Positions 45,519 through 54,762 of a stretch of 64,000 nt of DNA are shown here, piece by piece. The translations under genes were made by a program, and so were the position numbers. The first letter of the stretch is position 1. Each line of letters opens with the position of its first letter. This stretch comes from Zetaproteobacteria bacterium (GTDB taxonomy: Bacteria; Pseudomonadota; Zetaproteobacteria; Mariprofundales; Mariprofundaceae): the NCBI GenBank assembly GCA_002753275.1, contig PEAA01000003.1, forward strand, positions 1-64,000, given 5' to 3'. The notes under the pieces are model-generated. The model was not told where the DNA came from and made no database searches. It was given only the letters and a program-made list of their open reading frames with translations.

Positions 45519-46198
45519 AACTCCCTTTTCCCTATACATTAAAACGAAGTGCGCGGCGTAAGCGATTGGCGATTACCATTGCGGATGGGAAAGTGGTGGT
45601 GGCGATTCCTGCGAAAATGAGCGCCAAGCAAGCATTGGCCTTCATCCAGGAAAAGCGGGGTTGGGTGGAAGAAAAGTTGGCCTGGCAATTAGAGAAAAAA
45701 GCGCAGACACCCGCGTTCACTTTTCAAGAGGGCGATCAGTTTTCCTACTTGGGAGAACGCTATGGTTTGCAGGTTGAATTGGGCAGCGAGGATGTCGCAT
45801 TGGTGGGTAATATGATCAAGGTTGTCACCACTAATGATGAACCGCAAGGGGTGCGTCAGCGCTTGCTGCATTGGTATTACCATCGTGCCCAGGCGTATAT
45901 GACGCAGCGCATAGCCTATTTTTCCCCCTGTTTGGGTGTTCCTTCACCAAGCTTTGTGGGCGTGAAACACTACAAGAGTCGCTGGGGTGTCTGTTATGAA
46001 GATGGGCGGATCTTTTTTCACTGGGGCTTGATGATGGCGCCTGCCTGGGTTGTTGATGATGTCATTGTGCATGAACTTGCCCATTTACAACATATGAACC
46101 ACTCCAAAGATTTTTGGGCTTTGGTTGCAACAGTCTCTCCTGATTATAAAGCTTCAACCCAGTGGTTGAAAGAGCATGGATCGTTTTTAAATTTTTAA
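45515..46198 (+). CDS. YgjP-like M48-type metallopeptidase (DUF45)
   Basis: A 227-residue protein with zinc motif HELAHLQHMNHSKDFW (two histidines and a distant third) and the YKSRWGVCYEDGRIFFHWGLMMAP block of the YgjP/SprT-like family. Starts by ATGA overlap with ycgN. Substrates are unknown. Its last 12 bases overlap the convergent symporter gene. Confidence 0.9.
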   Translation: MKLPFPYTLKRSARRKRLAITIADGKVVVAIPAKMSAKQALAFIQEKRGWVEEKLAWQLEKKAQTPAFTFQEGDQFSYLGERYGLQVELGSEDVALVGNMIKVVTTNDEPQGVRQRLLHWYYHRAQAYMTQRIAYFSPCLGVPSPSFVGVKHYKSRWGVCYEDGRIFFHWGLMMAPAWVVDDVIVHELAHLQHMNHSKDFWALVATVSPDYKASTQWLKEHGSFLNF

Positions 46199-47644
46199 TG
46201 GTACGCTGTTTTCGCGGGTTGGTGTCGCATGTGGTTTCAGCCATGAGCCAAGGGACATGCCGATGATAGCCATGAGAAATCCTGCAAATTGTGGGGGAAT
46301 CACCCCTTCACCTTCTGGCGCGATCAATTCAAGGGGGATCCATGTGATGAGCCCGAAACAAATAGCGCAGTAAGCCCCCATCGTGCTTGCGCGCGACCAG
46401 TAAAGCCCAGCCACGAGCGGAACGAATGCGACAACCAAAGTAACCTTGTAGGCATTCTCAACCATTTGGTGAATGCCCATATCACTGTCGAGCGCCCACA
46501 GCGCATAGATGGTCACGAGCAAGGCGAAGCTTGCCACGATGCTACGGGTGATTTTAAGAAAGTGTTGGTCATCTGTGGCATTGTGAATAAGCCAGCCTTT
46601 GAGAACATTTTCAGAGAGCGTAACTGAAGGCGCAAGCAGTGTACTCGATGCGGTACTCATGATGACTGAGAGTAGTGCACCAAAAAAGATCACTTGTGCG
46701 AACAGGGGCAGATGGTCCATTACCAGTGTCGGTAAGATTTTCTGCGCATCTTCATTGAGCCAGTGGGCAACCATTTCCGCATCCATGAGATGTGCGGAGT
46801 AGGCGAGGTAGATCGGTACAGCAGCAAACAGGAGATAGGCAATACCACCCAATACGGTTCCCCACACGGCAATCGTCGCACTTTTACTGGCATTGGCGCG
46901 TTGGAATACATCCTGCTGGGGGATAGAGCCAAAGCCCATGGTGAGCAGTGCCGATATAAAGGCAATGATGGCAATTCCATTCATTTCAGGCCAGAAGTTG
47001 AATTTTTGCTGCTCGGCTGCGTGTTCAATGACAGGGGCAAGGCCACCGACTTGATCGGCAATTAACCATGCAATGTAGAAGAGACCTGTAACAATCATCA
47101 CCATTTGAAAGCTTGTCGTGAGTGCAACCGCCCACATGCCGCCAAAGAGGGTGTAGATCAGCACAATGGTTGCGCCAATAATGATTCCCTCTGTTTGGCT
47201 GATGCTGCCATCGGAAAGAATATTGAAAACCAGACCAAGCGCGGTGATTTGTGCCGAAACCCAGCCAAGGTAGGAGAGGGTAATGGCAACGCCGGTGATG
47301 AGTTCGACACGGCGATCAAAGCGTTGCCGATAAAAATCGACAATGGTCATAAGGTTCAGTCGATAGAGTTTACGGGCGAAAAACAGACCGAAGAGAATGA
47401 GGCAGAGTGACGCACCCAAAGGATCGGAAATAAGCCCTGACAGCCCTTCATCCAAAAAAGTCGCAGGAATTCCTAACACGGTCTCCGCGCCAAACCAGGT
47501 CGCAAAAACCATTGAGGTGACAATGAACAAAGGCATTCTTCGATTGGTGGTGATGTAATCACGGGCATTATGAACTTGGGTTGCGGCATAGATGCCAAGC
47601 GCTATGGATATCAACAGATAGGCAATGACAAATCCGATCAGCAT
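46187..47644 (-). CDS. sodium:solute symporter (SSS family)
   Basis: A 485-residue protein with about 13 TM helices. Family features: YITTNRRMPLF after TM1, FATWFGAETVLG, GGMWAVALTTSFQMV, and FGSIPQQDVFQRANASKSA in the middle. This resembles the group including proline/pantothenate and uncharacterised acid symporters. The solute cannot be assigned. It lies behind the large lipoprotein gene with a 135-base gap. Confidence 0.9.
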   Translation of the reverse strand: MLIGFVIAYLLISIALGIYAATQVHNARDYITTNRRMPLFIVTSMVFATWFGAETVLGIPATFLDEGLSGLISDPLGASLCLILFGLFFARKLYRLNLMTIVDFYRQRFDRRVELITGVAITLSYLGWVSAQITALGLVFNILSDGSISQTEGIIIGATIVLIYTLFGGMWAVALTTSFQMVMIVTGLFYIAWLIADQVGGLAPVIEHAAEQQKFNFWPEMNGIAIIAFISALLTMGFGSIPQQDVFQRANASKSATIAVWGTVLGGIAYLLFAAVPIYLAYSAHLMDAEMVAHWLNEDAQKILPTLVMDHLPLFAQVIFFGALLSVIMSTASSTLLAPSVTLSENVLKGWLIHNATDDQHFLKITRSIVASFALLVTIYALWALDSDMGIHQMVENAYKVTLVVAFVPLVAGLYWSRASTMGAYCAICFGLITWIPLELIAPEGEGVIPPQFAGFLMAIIGMSLGSWLKPHATPTRENSVPLKI

Positions 47645-47779
47645 GATACGGGCCTTATATTGATGACAACGAAGCTATTCTTCATTGTACAATGATTGAG
47701 TTTTTGTTTTCTGTTTTTGTGCCCTATTTTGGCAATGGAAGGCAAGAGCCGATCAGGTTTTCTTAACATGGGGAATTTT

Positions 47780-49336
47780 CTACTGAATAATTTTTGGCGT
47801 TAACAATAAATTGGGGTTGGCACCGGCTGTGGAGCCCGGTTTCAGATAGGCGCGTTGGATGATTGATATGGGATTGAGGAGAGGTACATCCGCTGTATTG
47901 ACTTGTGCACAATAGGTTTGACCAGGGGTGCAGTTGCGCGAAACAAAGGCGACATAAAGATTTGGCAGGTTAGCGATGAGGTTGGGAGATGCGCTATTGA
48001 TGAGACCTAAATCTGTCAACGCTGTTGCCGCCGATCCAGTGAGTGAACCACTTGAGAAACCAGCAGCTCCTGGGTTTGTTTGTGAAAGGCTCGCGACACC
48101 TTTGACCGTCGTTTGATCGTTAATAGCCAAGCTAATATAGGTTGCAGCATTGGTGACCGTGTGATTGACCCCAGCGATGATGGAAGTTTTGTTTCCTGCC
48201 AATAAGCCGATAACGCCAAAGCGATATGAATCGGTATCTTGATTATCACCTAGACAAGAGGTGCCGTTGGTTAAACAGAGCGACCCTACCAGACCTTGCA
48301 GGTTTCCTGCTGGATCAACCTGAACACTGGGAATCATATCCGTGATGGTGACAGCTTGTAGTTGCTGCGTTGCAAGCCAGTTTGAAAGTAGTGTCGAGAG
48401 TTCATTGAGTGCAGGTTGGTAACCACTTTCATCGAGGCTTTGCCGTGTTGTGTAGGCAGGTTGTGGGTATGGTTGTGCTGCAATGGTTGGTAATGAAACG
48501 CGATAAACGCGAACATTTTGGGCAACGGCAGATCTCCACGCATCAGCCGCTGTTGTGTTTTCTGGTAGAGCATAGCGAATAAGGCTAATAAAATCATCAG
48601 CAAGCGCATCGCGTCCTGTTACCAGTTGTGAACCCAAGGGTTCAACAAAGATGTTGTTAGAATTCATACCGGACTGGATTGCATTGGTAATCAATGCAGA
48701 GGCAAGCGTTTGATTGGGGGTCGTGATGAATACAGCTGCACCATTTCCCCAATTCATAGAATTTTGCGAGGCCAAACTAGCGCTATTGATGTTGTTACCC
48801 ACACTTCCAAAGATTTGTACGCGTGCAGGATCGGGGGTGGCATTGGCAGGAAGTGCTGGAAATGGATAACTACTTGTTTCGCGTGTGAAAATATAACTTT
48901 GATAGCCCATGTAAGCAGCGCGTGGAGGCAATGATACAACGGTGACAAGGGCATCCGTATCAGCCAGACGGTAAAATAGATTGACGGTATTGCCATTGGT
49001 TGTGATGGTGTTAAAGGGTGTCCCGTAAATGGGATTGATATAGCTGTTATCTACGGGAGGGAGTGGAACGATGTAGGGGGCGGCTGGATTGTTTCCCCAA
49101 CATGTGCCGAATACATTGATAAAATTAGTACAACCTGCGCTATCAACCAAAAAAGCGCTTCCATTCGTAACCGTGTAACCATTTCCCGTCAGTTTAGTGA
49201 CCCAGGCTTGCCACTGTTCCGCAGATGATTGGTTGCCGCCGTTGATGCAACCTGAGAATAACAAGATTAACGATGTGAATAAAAGTGGAAATACAAATGT
49301 TTTCCGTGCGGTGTAGCCCTCTTTTTTCATGCACAT
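47780..49336 (-). CDS. large lipoprotein of unknown function
   Basis: A 518-residue protein that I cannot place in a family. The lipoprotein signal ends LILLFSGC (Cys about 30). The mature part is rich in Asn, Thr, Ser, Ala, has few charges, and contains repeated paired cysteines (CTNFINVFGTC, CLTNGTSC, CTPGQTYC) that suggest disulfides and a periplasmic or surface place. AAGGAG lies 9 bases before the ATG at 49336. Repeated NTxxN/TNG-type strands suggest beta structure. It may form a unit with the symporter after it. Confidence 0.75.
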   Translation of the reverse strand: MCMKKEGYTARKTFVFPLLFTSLILLFSGCINGGNQSSAEQWQAWVTKLTGNGYTVTNGSAFLVDSAGCTNFINVFGTCWGNNPAAPYIVPLPPVDNSYINPIYGTPFNTITTNGNTVNLFYRLADTDALVTVVSLPPRAAYMGYQSYIFTRETSSYPFPALPANATPDPARVQIFGSVGNNINSASLASQNSMNWGNGAAVFITTPNQTLASALITNAIQSGMNSNNIFVEPLGSQLVTGRDALADDFISLIRYALPENTTAADAWRSAVAQNVRVYRVSLPTIAAQPYPQPAYTTRQSLDESGYQPALNELSTLLSNWLATQQLQAVTITDMIPSVQVDPAGNLQGLVGSLCLTNGTSCLGDNQDTDSYRFGVIGLLAGNKTSIIAGVNHTVTNAATYISLAINDQTTVKGVASLSQTNPGAAGFSSGSLTGSAATALTDLGLINSASPNLIANLPNLYVAFVSRNCTPGQTYCAQVNTADVPLLNPISIIQRAYLKPGSTAGANPNLLLTPKIIQ

Positions 49337-49495
49337 TTACGCACTCCTTCATTGTCGTAATGTTCAAGGAATCGTTAATCTATTCAAACATGATGCTCGA
49401 ATTGAATCAGTAACCCTTAAAAAAAGTGCTGATTGAATCGCAATGAGATAAATGTGTCAATTGGCGATGATTTCAGACCGTCCATGGGCTGCACC

Positions 49496-49520
49496 GATAC
49501 TCTGACTTATTCAGAGTATC
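49496..49520. repeat. dispersed palindrome family B, copy 2
   Basis: Perfect 10-base arms (GATACTCTGA / TCAGAGTATC) around CTTAT. It is the reverse complement of the element at 7076-7102 over 26 bases. It lies about 77 bases before the sensor kinase gene in the 260-base gap 49337-49596, which otherwise holds only promoter-like sequence. Confidence 0.75.
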
Positions 49521-49561
49521 CTTAGATCTATCTTCGAAAAGATGTCCTTATCGACTTTTTG

Positions 49562-49590
49562 TTGGTGAATCAATTTAAACATGGTATTTT
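49562..49590 (+). promoter_or_regulatory. candidate promoter of the 7TM sensor kinase
   Basis: TTGGTG (49562-49567), 17 bases, then TATTTT (49585-49590) preceded by TG (extended -10). The predicted transcription start falls on the A of the kinase ATG, and no Shine-Dalgarno is present, so a leaderless message is possible. Confidence 0.4.
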
Positions 49591-49596
49591 ATCACA

Positions 49597-51495
49597 ATGA
49601 TCTGGTTGCGTACGATAGGGCTATCCACTTTTTTGAGCATGGCATTGCTGTTGATAACATCTCCCGTGTTGATGGCCACTTCGTTTGTGGCAGAGCAATC
49701 CTACTTTTCTGATTCCACCATGAAAATGAATATCGAAGATGTGACCTCAATCGCATTTACCCCCTATCAAGGGGCGTTGAATCAAGGCTATTCGGAATCG
49801 GTATTGTGGGTGAAGATTCGTATTGATCCGCGTGTTGATTTAATCACTGCCGCGGGTGAAAACGAGTTGATGGTATTGATTCGCCCCACTTATCTAGATG
49901 ATATTACCCTTTTTGATCCGACTTACGAGAAGGGCATGGTGGCAAGGACTGGGGATAAACAGCATTGGAGTGATCACGAAATTTCGTTGTTATCCTATAA
50001 TTTCGTTATTCCGAGGGGGGAAGTGCCGCGTGATATTTGGCTGCGCATTGACACGACAAGTGCGCAAATGGTCAGTTTTGATGTGACAACGGTGAATGGG
50101 GCGCTGAAGATCAATACTCAACAGCATCTTCTTACAGCAATGTTTGTGGGGCTATGCATGTTTGCGCTTGGATGGGCGTTGATTCAATTTTTGGTAGTGC
50201 GTGATTGGGCTCTTTTTTTATTGTTTCTCAATCAATGGATGAGTCTGGCTTATATGATGGTCAATTTTGGTTATGTTCGTTTTATCTTGGTGAGCGAGAT
50301 CGAACCTGTTTGGATTGATTTCATTGCCAATGTAATCGTGGTGAGCACCTTGGCTTCAGCGGTCGCTTTTCATATGGTGTTTCTGCGTGGTTTGGGCGCT
50401 TCATCGCTATGGGTGAAAATACTTCTTCTGCTGCTGCTTGCTTTTCCTCTTGAGTTGTTGCTGATTTTTCTTGGAGAAACCCGTTTGGCGATGGTTGTCA
50501 ATGTGGTGGTGGTGTTTGTTTTGCCCATCGTTAATCTGTTGGCTGCATGGTCTGTGAAGGAAAACCCAAAGACAATGTTACCACTTTCACGCGCATTATT
50601 ACGCTTCTTTTATCTTTTCTTATGGGGCGTCTTACTGCTCTATATGGTGCCTTTCATTGGATTATATCCAGGGAGCGAGATCTCCTATTACATCCCCTCC
50701 ATTGCTTCAGTCTTGTCTGGATTGGGGATGGTGCTGATGATGCAATACCGTTCCTATTCGATGGGTAAGCAGCGGGAAGAGCTGTTGATGCAGTTGGCTG
50801 CATCCCGTGAAGAGGTAGCGCAAGAACGGAAGTTTCACCATGAAAAGATTAGCTTTTTAGATATGCTGACCCATGAATTACGCACGCCACTGAGCTCTTT
50901 AAAGTTGTTATTATCCATGCCAACAATGAATGCCCATTCGATATCGTTGGCAGAGCGTTCGGTGAATGATATGAATCATATTATTGAACACTGCGCATTG
51001 GCAGGGCGATTGGAAGATCATAACCATCGATTTGTTCTATCCAATGAGAGGGTTTCGGTAGCGACGCTGCTTGATTCATTGGGAATGGTCTCTGAAGATG
51101 AACGGCGGGTGCAGATCCACCTTGCGTCAGATCTTGTCGATGTTTATACCGAATTGCAGCAGTGTCGTATTGTATTGAGAAACTTGCTCGATAATGGCTT
51201 GAAATATGCGCGCATTGAAAGTGATGTACACCTTTATGTCCGTGAAGAGGTGAGAGAGGGGCGTAAAGGGGTTGTGTTTGAGGTCGAGAATGAACCGGGC
51301 ATGGCTGGTTTTCCCGATCCTGAATTGGTTTTTATAAAGTATTATCGGCACAAAGGGGCTCGGCGTAAGTCGGGTTCAGGACTTGGTCTATATTTGGCCA
51401 CCCAAATTTGTTACCGTTTGGGCATTGAATTGCAATATGTTCCCAATGAAAAAGTCGTGAGGTTTGTTTTATGGATTCCAGCTTGCACATCGTAG
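49597..51495 (+). CDS. 7TM-DISM sensor histidine kinase
   Basis: A 632-residue kinase: signal peptide, extracytoplasmic DISMED2-type beta domain (about 30-175), seven TM helices (about 185-385), coiled linker, HisKA with LTHELRTPLSSLK (H426), and an HATPase domain with NGLKYAR and GSGLGLYLATQI. Such kinases bind carbohydrates or other ligands outside the cell. The response regulator gene overlaps the 3' end by 25 bases. Confidence 0.9.
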   Translation: MIWLRTIGLSTFLSMALLLITSPVLMATSFVAEQSYFSDSTMKMNIEDVTSIAFTPYQGALNQGYSESVLWVKIRIDPRVDLITAAGENELMVLIRPTYLDDITLFDPTYEKGMVARTGDKQHWSDHEISLLSYNFVIPRGEVPRDIWLRIDTTSAQMVSFDVTTVNGALKINTQQHLLTAMFVGLCMFALGWALIQFLVVRDWALFLLFLNQWMSLAYMMVNFGYVRFILVSEIEPVWIDFIANVIVVSTLASAVAFHMVFLRGLGASSLWVKILLLLLLAFPLELLLIFLGETRLAMVVNVVVVFVLPIVNLLAAWSVKENPKTMLPLSRALLRFFYLFLWGVLLLYMVPFIGLYPGSEISYYIPSIASVLSGLGMVLMMQYRSYSMGKQREELLMQLAASREEVAQERKFHHEKISFLDMLTHELRTPLSSLKLLLSMPTMNAHSISLAERSVNDMNHIIEHCALAGRLEDHNHRFVLSNERVSVATLLDSLGMVSEDERRVQIHLASDLVDVYTELQQCRIVLRNLLDNGLKYARIESDVHLYVREEVREGRKGVVFEVENEPGMAGFPDPELVFIKYYRHKGARRKSGSGLGLYLATQICYRLGIELQYVPNEKVVRFVLWIPACTS

Positions 51496-52175
51496 TTGTT
51501 GAGGATCATGATGGATTGCGTGAAATCGTTGTCCATGCGCTCGAACAAGATGGCTATCAGGTGGTTGGTGTTGACTGTGCAGAAGCGTTGGTTGAAGAGC
51601 CATCATTGCATAAAATTGATATCTTGATTACGGATCTTAATTTGCCCGGTGAAGATGGTTTGGAGCTTGTGCAACGCATGCGTCGTCTGCAACCATCGTT
51701 GGGTGTGATCATGATGACCGTGCGCAATCAGACCCAACATCGTGTGCTTGGCTATGAACGAGGGGCCGATGTCTATTTGAGTAAACCGTTTGATTTGGTG
51801 GAGCTGCAAGCCGCTGTAAAAAGCCTAGGGCGCCGAATCGTGGCGGATAGGCAGAGTGCGCTGGAGCAGGTGACCAGTGTAAAACTCTATGTTGAACGCA
51901 TGCAGTTGGAATCAGAGCTGGGGATCGTCAAACTTAATCACGATGAGTTGATTTATATGGTGGCATTGGCGCGCGCCAATGATCATCGTTTGGAATATTG
52001 GCAGATGTTGGAGTTGATTTCTGCAGGTGGCGATGATTTGCCAGATCGTTCGTTGTTGGGTGTGAAAATTTTGCGTTTACGCCATAAGTTGGATCAGATA
52101 GGGCTTACCATGGGGGCCATTCAGTGTGTACGCAACTATGGCTATCAACTTTGCGTACCGATCAAGATTTGTTGA
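51471..52175 (+). CDS. OmpR-like response regulator
   Basis: A 234-residue regulator: receiver domain with acidic pocket EDHD, phosphorylated D55 (ITDLNLPGEDG) and K105 (LSKPF); the C-terminal part is a winged-helix Trans_reg_C-like domain with ILRLRHKLDQIG and the closing VRNYGYQL. The ATG lies inside the kinase gene with GAGG 9 bases before. The pair probably works as one two-component system; targets unknown. Confidence 0.9.
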   Translation: MDSSLHIVVVEDHDGLREIVVHALEQDGYQVVGVDCAEALVEEPSLHKIDILITDLNLPGEDGLELVQRMRRLQPSLGVIMMTVRNQTQHRVLGYERGADVYLSKPFDLVELQAAVKSLGRRIVADRQSALEQVTSVKLYVERMQLESELGIVKLNHDELIYMVALARANDHRLEYWQMLELISAGGDDLPDRSLLGVKILRLRHKLDQIGLTMGAIQCVRNYGYQLCVPIKIC

Positions 52176-52228
52176 ATTCGCAATGCGTGTGAATTGGTTG
52201 CAAGTGTATAGTCTTTAAAGCGCGACAA

Positions 52229-52292
52229 AGCCGCAACCTATACGCGCCCATCATCGTAAACTTGATTTTGCATGATGGGCAAGGTTGCGGCT
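52229..52292. terminator. long two-step hairpin between convergent genes
   Basis: Outer stem AGCCGCAACCT / AGGTTGCGGCT (11 bases) and inner stem GCCCATCAT / ATGATGGGC (9 bases), separated by a 6/1-base bulge, loop of 17. It lies between the response regulator and ppiD stops. A clean T-run is missing, so it may be a bidirectional terminator or a folded repeat. Confidence 0.55.
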
Positions 52293-52337
52293 CGTTTCTT
52301 TCGATTGCGGCTCAAGTGCCGCACTGGCGTTGTTGAA

Positions 52338-54248
52338 TTAAAATCGTTCTAAGATGCGGTTATGCAGGGTGATCTCATGACGATCACGCACCGATGCCAT
52401 CCAGCGTGCAAAGCGAACAGCCCCTTTGGATTGATCAACCTCTTGGCGAATCTTCGCCTCTTCATTTGCAAAGCGTGTTTCATCGGCAGCAATCACCCCG
52501 CTGACCTCGATGACCGCCCATCCTTGGTTTGTACGAATGCTTTGTTTCAACCACGCTTGTGGTGGTAGGGCAAACGCTTGCGCGAGTACATCACCCGTGA
52601 TCCACTCGGCACGATCACCTTCACCGTTGGAGCGTAGGGCTTTGGAAATGTATTTGGGTTGGCCGAAGTTTTGTGCCAATTGATCAATGGCTTGCGTTGC
52701 ACTTGCTGTTAAAATTTCCTCAGCGAGGCTAGCAGCCTTTTTCTCAGCAGCATCATGTTTGGCATCTTCATAGACTTTGCTTGCAACAGTCGAGAAATCG
52801 AGCAGATGAGGCTCGATGCGTTCAATCACTTCAAAGGCAACAAAACGGCCATCATCAAGTTCCATCACATCAACATTGCTGCCGACTTGGGTTGCGAAGG
52901 CTTTGGAGCGTACATCTTTGTGGTTTAAAATGGCATTGCCAAGTGCGCTGTTGAAATCAACTGGGCCAATGTTTTGCACGGCTAAGTCGACGCTCGCAGC
53001 AGCTTTCTCCAATGATCCTTCCATGCCGAGTGCATTGTCGAGATCTTGTGAAAGTTGGTAAGCCTCTTCGCGGGCTTTTTCGTTGCGCAGGGTTTGTCCC
53101 AGTGTGTCATAAACGGCAGCAAGGGTTGCCTCTTTGGCGGGTTTGATCTCTTCCAGTAGAATGAGGTGGTAGCCAAATTGGGTCTCAACAATTTCACTGA
53201 CTTGCCCTGCTTCCATGGCAAAGATGGCCTCATCAAAGGCGGGAATCATTGCGCCTTTGGGGGAGAATCCAAGGTCGCCGCCGTTGGCTGCAGTGGCAGT
53301 ATCATCGGAGAGTGCTTTGGCGATATCACTGAATGACTCCCCTTGATTGAGTCGCGCTTTGGCTGTTTCGATTCGATCACGGGCCTGAATACGATCCGCA
53401 TCACTGTCGCCATTGAATTTTGCCAGAATATGGCGGGCATGGCGCTGTTCAGGTTCACTAAACTCGGCTTTGCGTTCTTCAAAGGCTGCCAAAATATCAG
53501 CATCATTGACACTGATGTTGAGCGCCAGTGCATCAGGGTCAATTTCAACCGCATGCATGTTAATTTGTAACATCGATTGATAACGGTCGGGATGTTCATC
53601 GTAATAGGCGCGCGCGGCAGCATCATCGATGGTGATCTCTTTTTTAAGTGATTCTGTTTGCACTATGATGGCTGAAAGGATGCGTTGTTCAAAGTTGCTC
53701 GCAAAGCGTTGCCGAACTTCAGCGTCACTGGTTGTGGTGCCTGCCATGATTGATTGTTGTAACGCATCAATGATCATGTTGAGGCGGAGGTCATTTTCAT
53801 AATCCCGGGTGGATAAGAAGCCCATGTTGCGTGTTAAAATACGGTAGCGCTCAGGGTCAAAGCCATCGGCAGATTGGAAGGCTGGATTGCTTTGTACACG
53901 CAGCAGAAGAGCATCTTCAGGCGCGCTTAACCCCAAACGGTTCGCCTCTTCAAGCATCAGTTTCCGATTGATCAGTGTTTGCAGTGTCGCATCTTTCAAG
54001 CCCAGTTGATCGATAATCTCTTTGGAGAAGTTCTTTCCAAGCATGTTGCGGTAGCTGTTCACCTGGCGTTGGTAGGCGGTTTGAAACTCACCATCGCTGA
54101 TCGGTTTTCCATCGACCTCAGCGACATACTCGACATGATCACCAAGAAAGTAATCGCCGACCCCCCATAGAGCAAAGGAGAGCGCGATGCCGATGAGCAT
54201 CACTTTGGCAACCCAGGATTTGGCGTGTTTGCGCATCGATTCAAGCAT
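52338..54248 (-). CDS. ppiD: periplasmic folding chaperone PpiD
   Basis: A 636-residue protein with one N-terminal TM anchor (about 14-33, VMLIGIALSFALWGVG), a SurA_N-like helical region (about 40-190), a central parvulin domain (about 265-370: ARHILAKF, GGDLGFSPKG, FGYHLILL) and a C-terminal second rotamase-like domain. PpiD sits on the periplasmic side of the SecYEG exit and helps new proteins fold. It is transcribed alone. Confidence 0.94.
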   Translation of the reverse strand: MLESMRKHAKSWVAKVMLIGIALSFALWGVGDYFLGDHVEYVAEVDGKPISDGEFQTAYQRQVNSYRNMLGKNFSKEIIDQLGLKDATLQTLINRKLMLEEANRLGLSAPEDALLLRVQSNPAFQSADGFDPERYRILTRNMGFLSTRDYENDLRLNMIIDALQQSIMAGTTTSDAEVRQRFASNFEQRILSAIIVQTESLKKEITIDDAAARAYYDEHPDRYQSMLQINMHAVEIDPDALALNISVNDADILAAFEERKAEFSEPEQRHARHILAKFNGDSDADRIQARDRIETAKARLNQGESFSDIAKALSDDTATAANGGDLGFSPKGAMIPAFDEAIFAMEAGQVSEIVETQFGYHLILLEEIKPAKEATLAAVYDTLGQTLRNEKAREEAYQLSQDLDNALGMEGSLEKAAASVDLAVQNIGPVDFNSALGNAILNHKDVRSKAFATQVGSNVDVMELDDGRFVAFEVIERIEPHLLDFSTVASKVYEDAKHDAAEKKAASLAEEILTASATQAIDQLAQNFGQPKYISKALRSNGEGDRAEWITGDVLAQAFALPPQAWLKQSIRTNQGWAVIEVSGVIAADETRFANEEAKIRQEVDQSKGAVRFARWMASVRDRHEITLHNRILERF

Positions 54249-54438
54249 GTAAACTCCGTGGTGATAAGGTGTCGCAGAGAGAAATTTGGCAAAATCTGCG
54301 AGGTGAAATCCTATTCAATTGTTGGCCGAGACTAGCCAAGACGCATTTTTCTAGCAAGATGCAGGCACAATTGGCATGCTGCGTCTGATCATGTCAGCGT
54401 GCTTGTTTGGGGAAAAAAGATGGGACTGGAGGTTGTGA

Positions 54439-54762
54439 ATGGGTGATAAATTGGAGATTGTTCAATCAAGTGATCGTGCGGGTGTGCAGCTGCTTGCGGT
54501 GTCGGGGATGCTTGATTGGCACCATGCGCAGCAACTTTTGAATCAATTAAAACCACTCATGAAATCCAAGTCAGCGACCATTGTCGTTGATTTAACGCAG
54601 GTTGCGGGCATGGATTCCGCAGGGGTTGCAGTGCTTGTTGAGGGGGCGCGTTGGGGTGCATCGCCTGCGTGCCGTTTTGTATTGCGCGGTGTAGGCAGAG
54701 AGGTTCATGATCAATTTGAGTTGGCCAAGGTTGAACAACTGTTTGAGATCGAGTCTTACTGA
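54439..54762 (+). CDS. STAS-domain protein (MlaB/anti-sigma antagonist-like)
   Basis: A 107-residue single-domain STAS protein with [19 protein letters not shown]60 occupies the place phosphorylated in anti-sigma-factor antagonists. MlaB-type STAS subunits look similar, but no other mla gene is present. TGGAGG is 6 bases before the ATG. It overlaps ubiD by one base (TGATG). Confidence 0.85.
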   Translation: MGDKLEIVQSSDRAGVQLLAVSGMLDWHHAQQLLNQLKPLMKSKSATIVVDLTQVAGMDSAGVAVLVEGARWGASPACRFVLRGVGREVHDQFELAKVEQLFEIESY

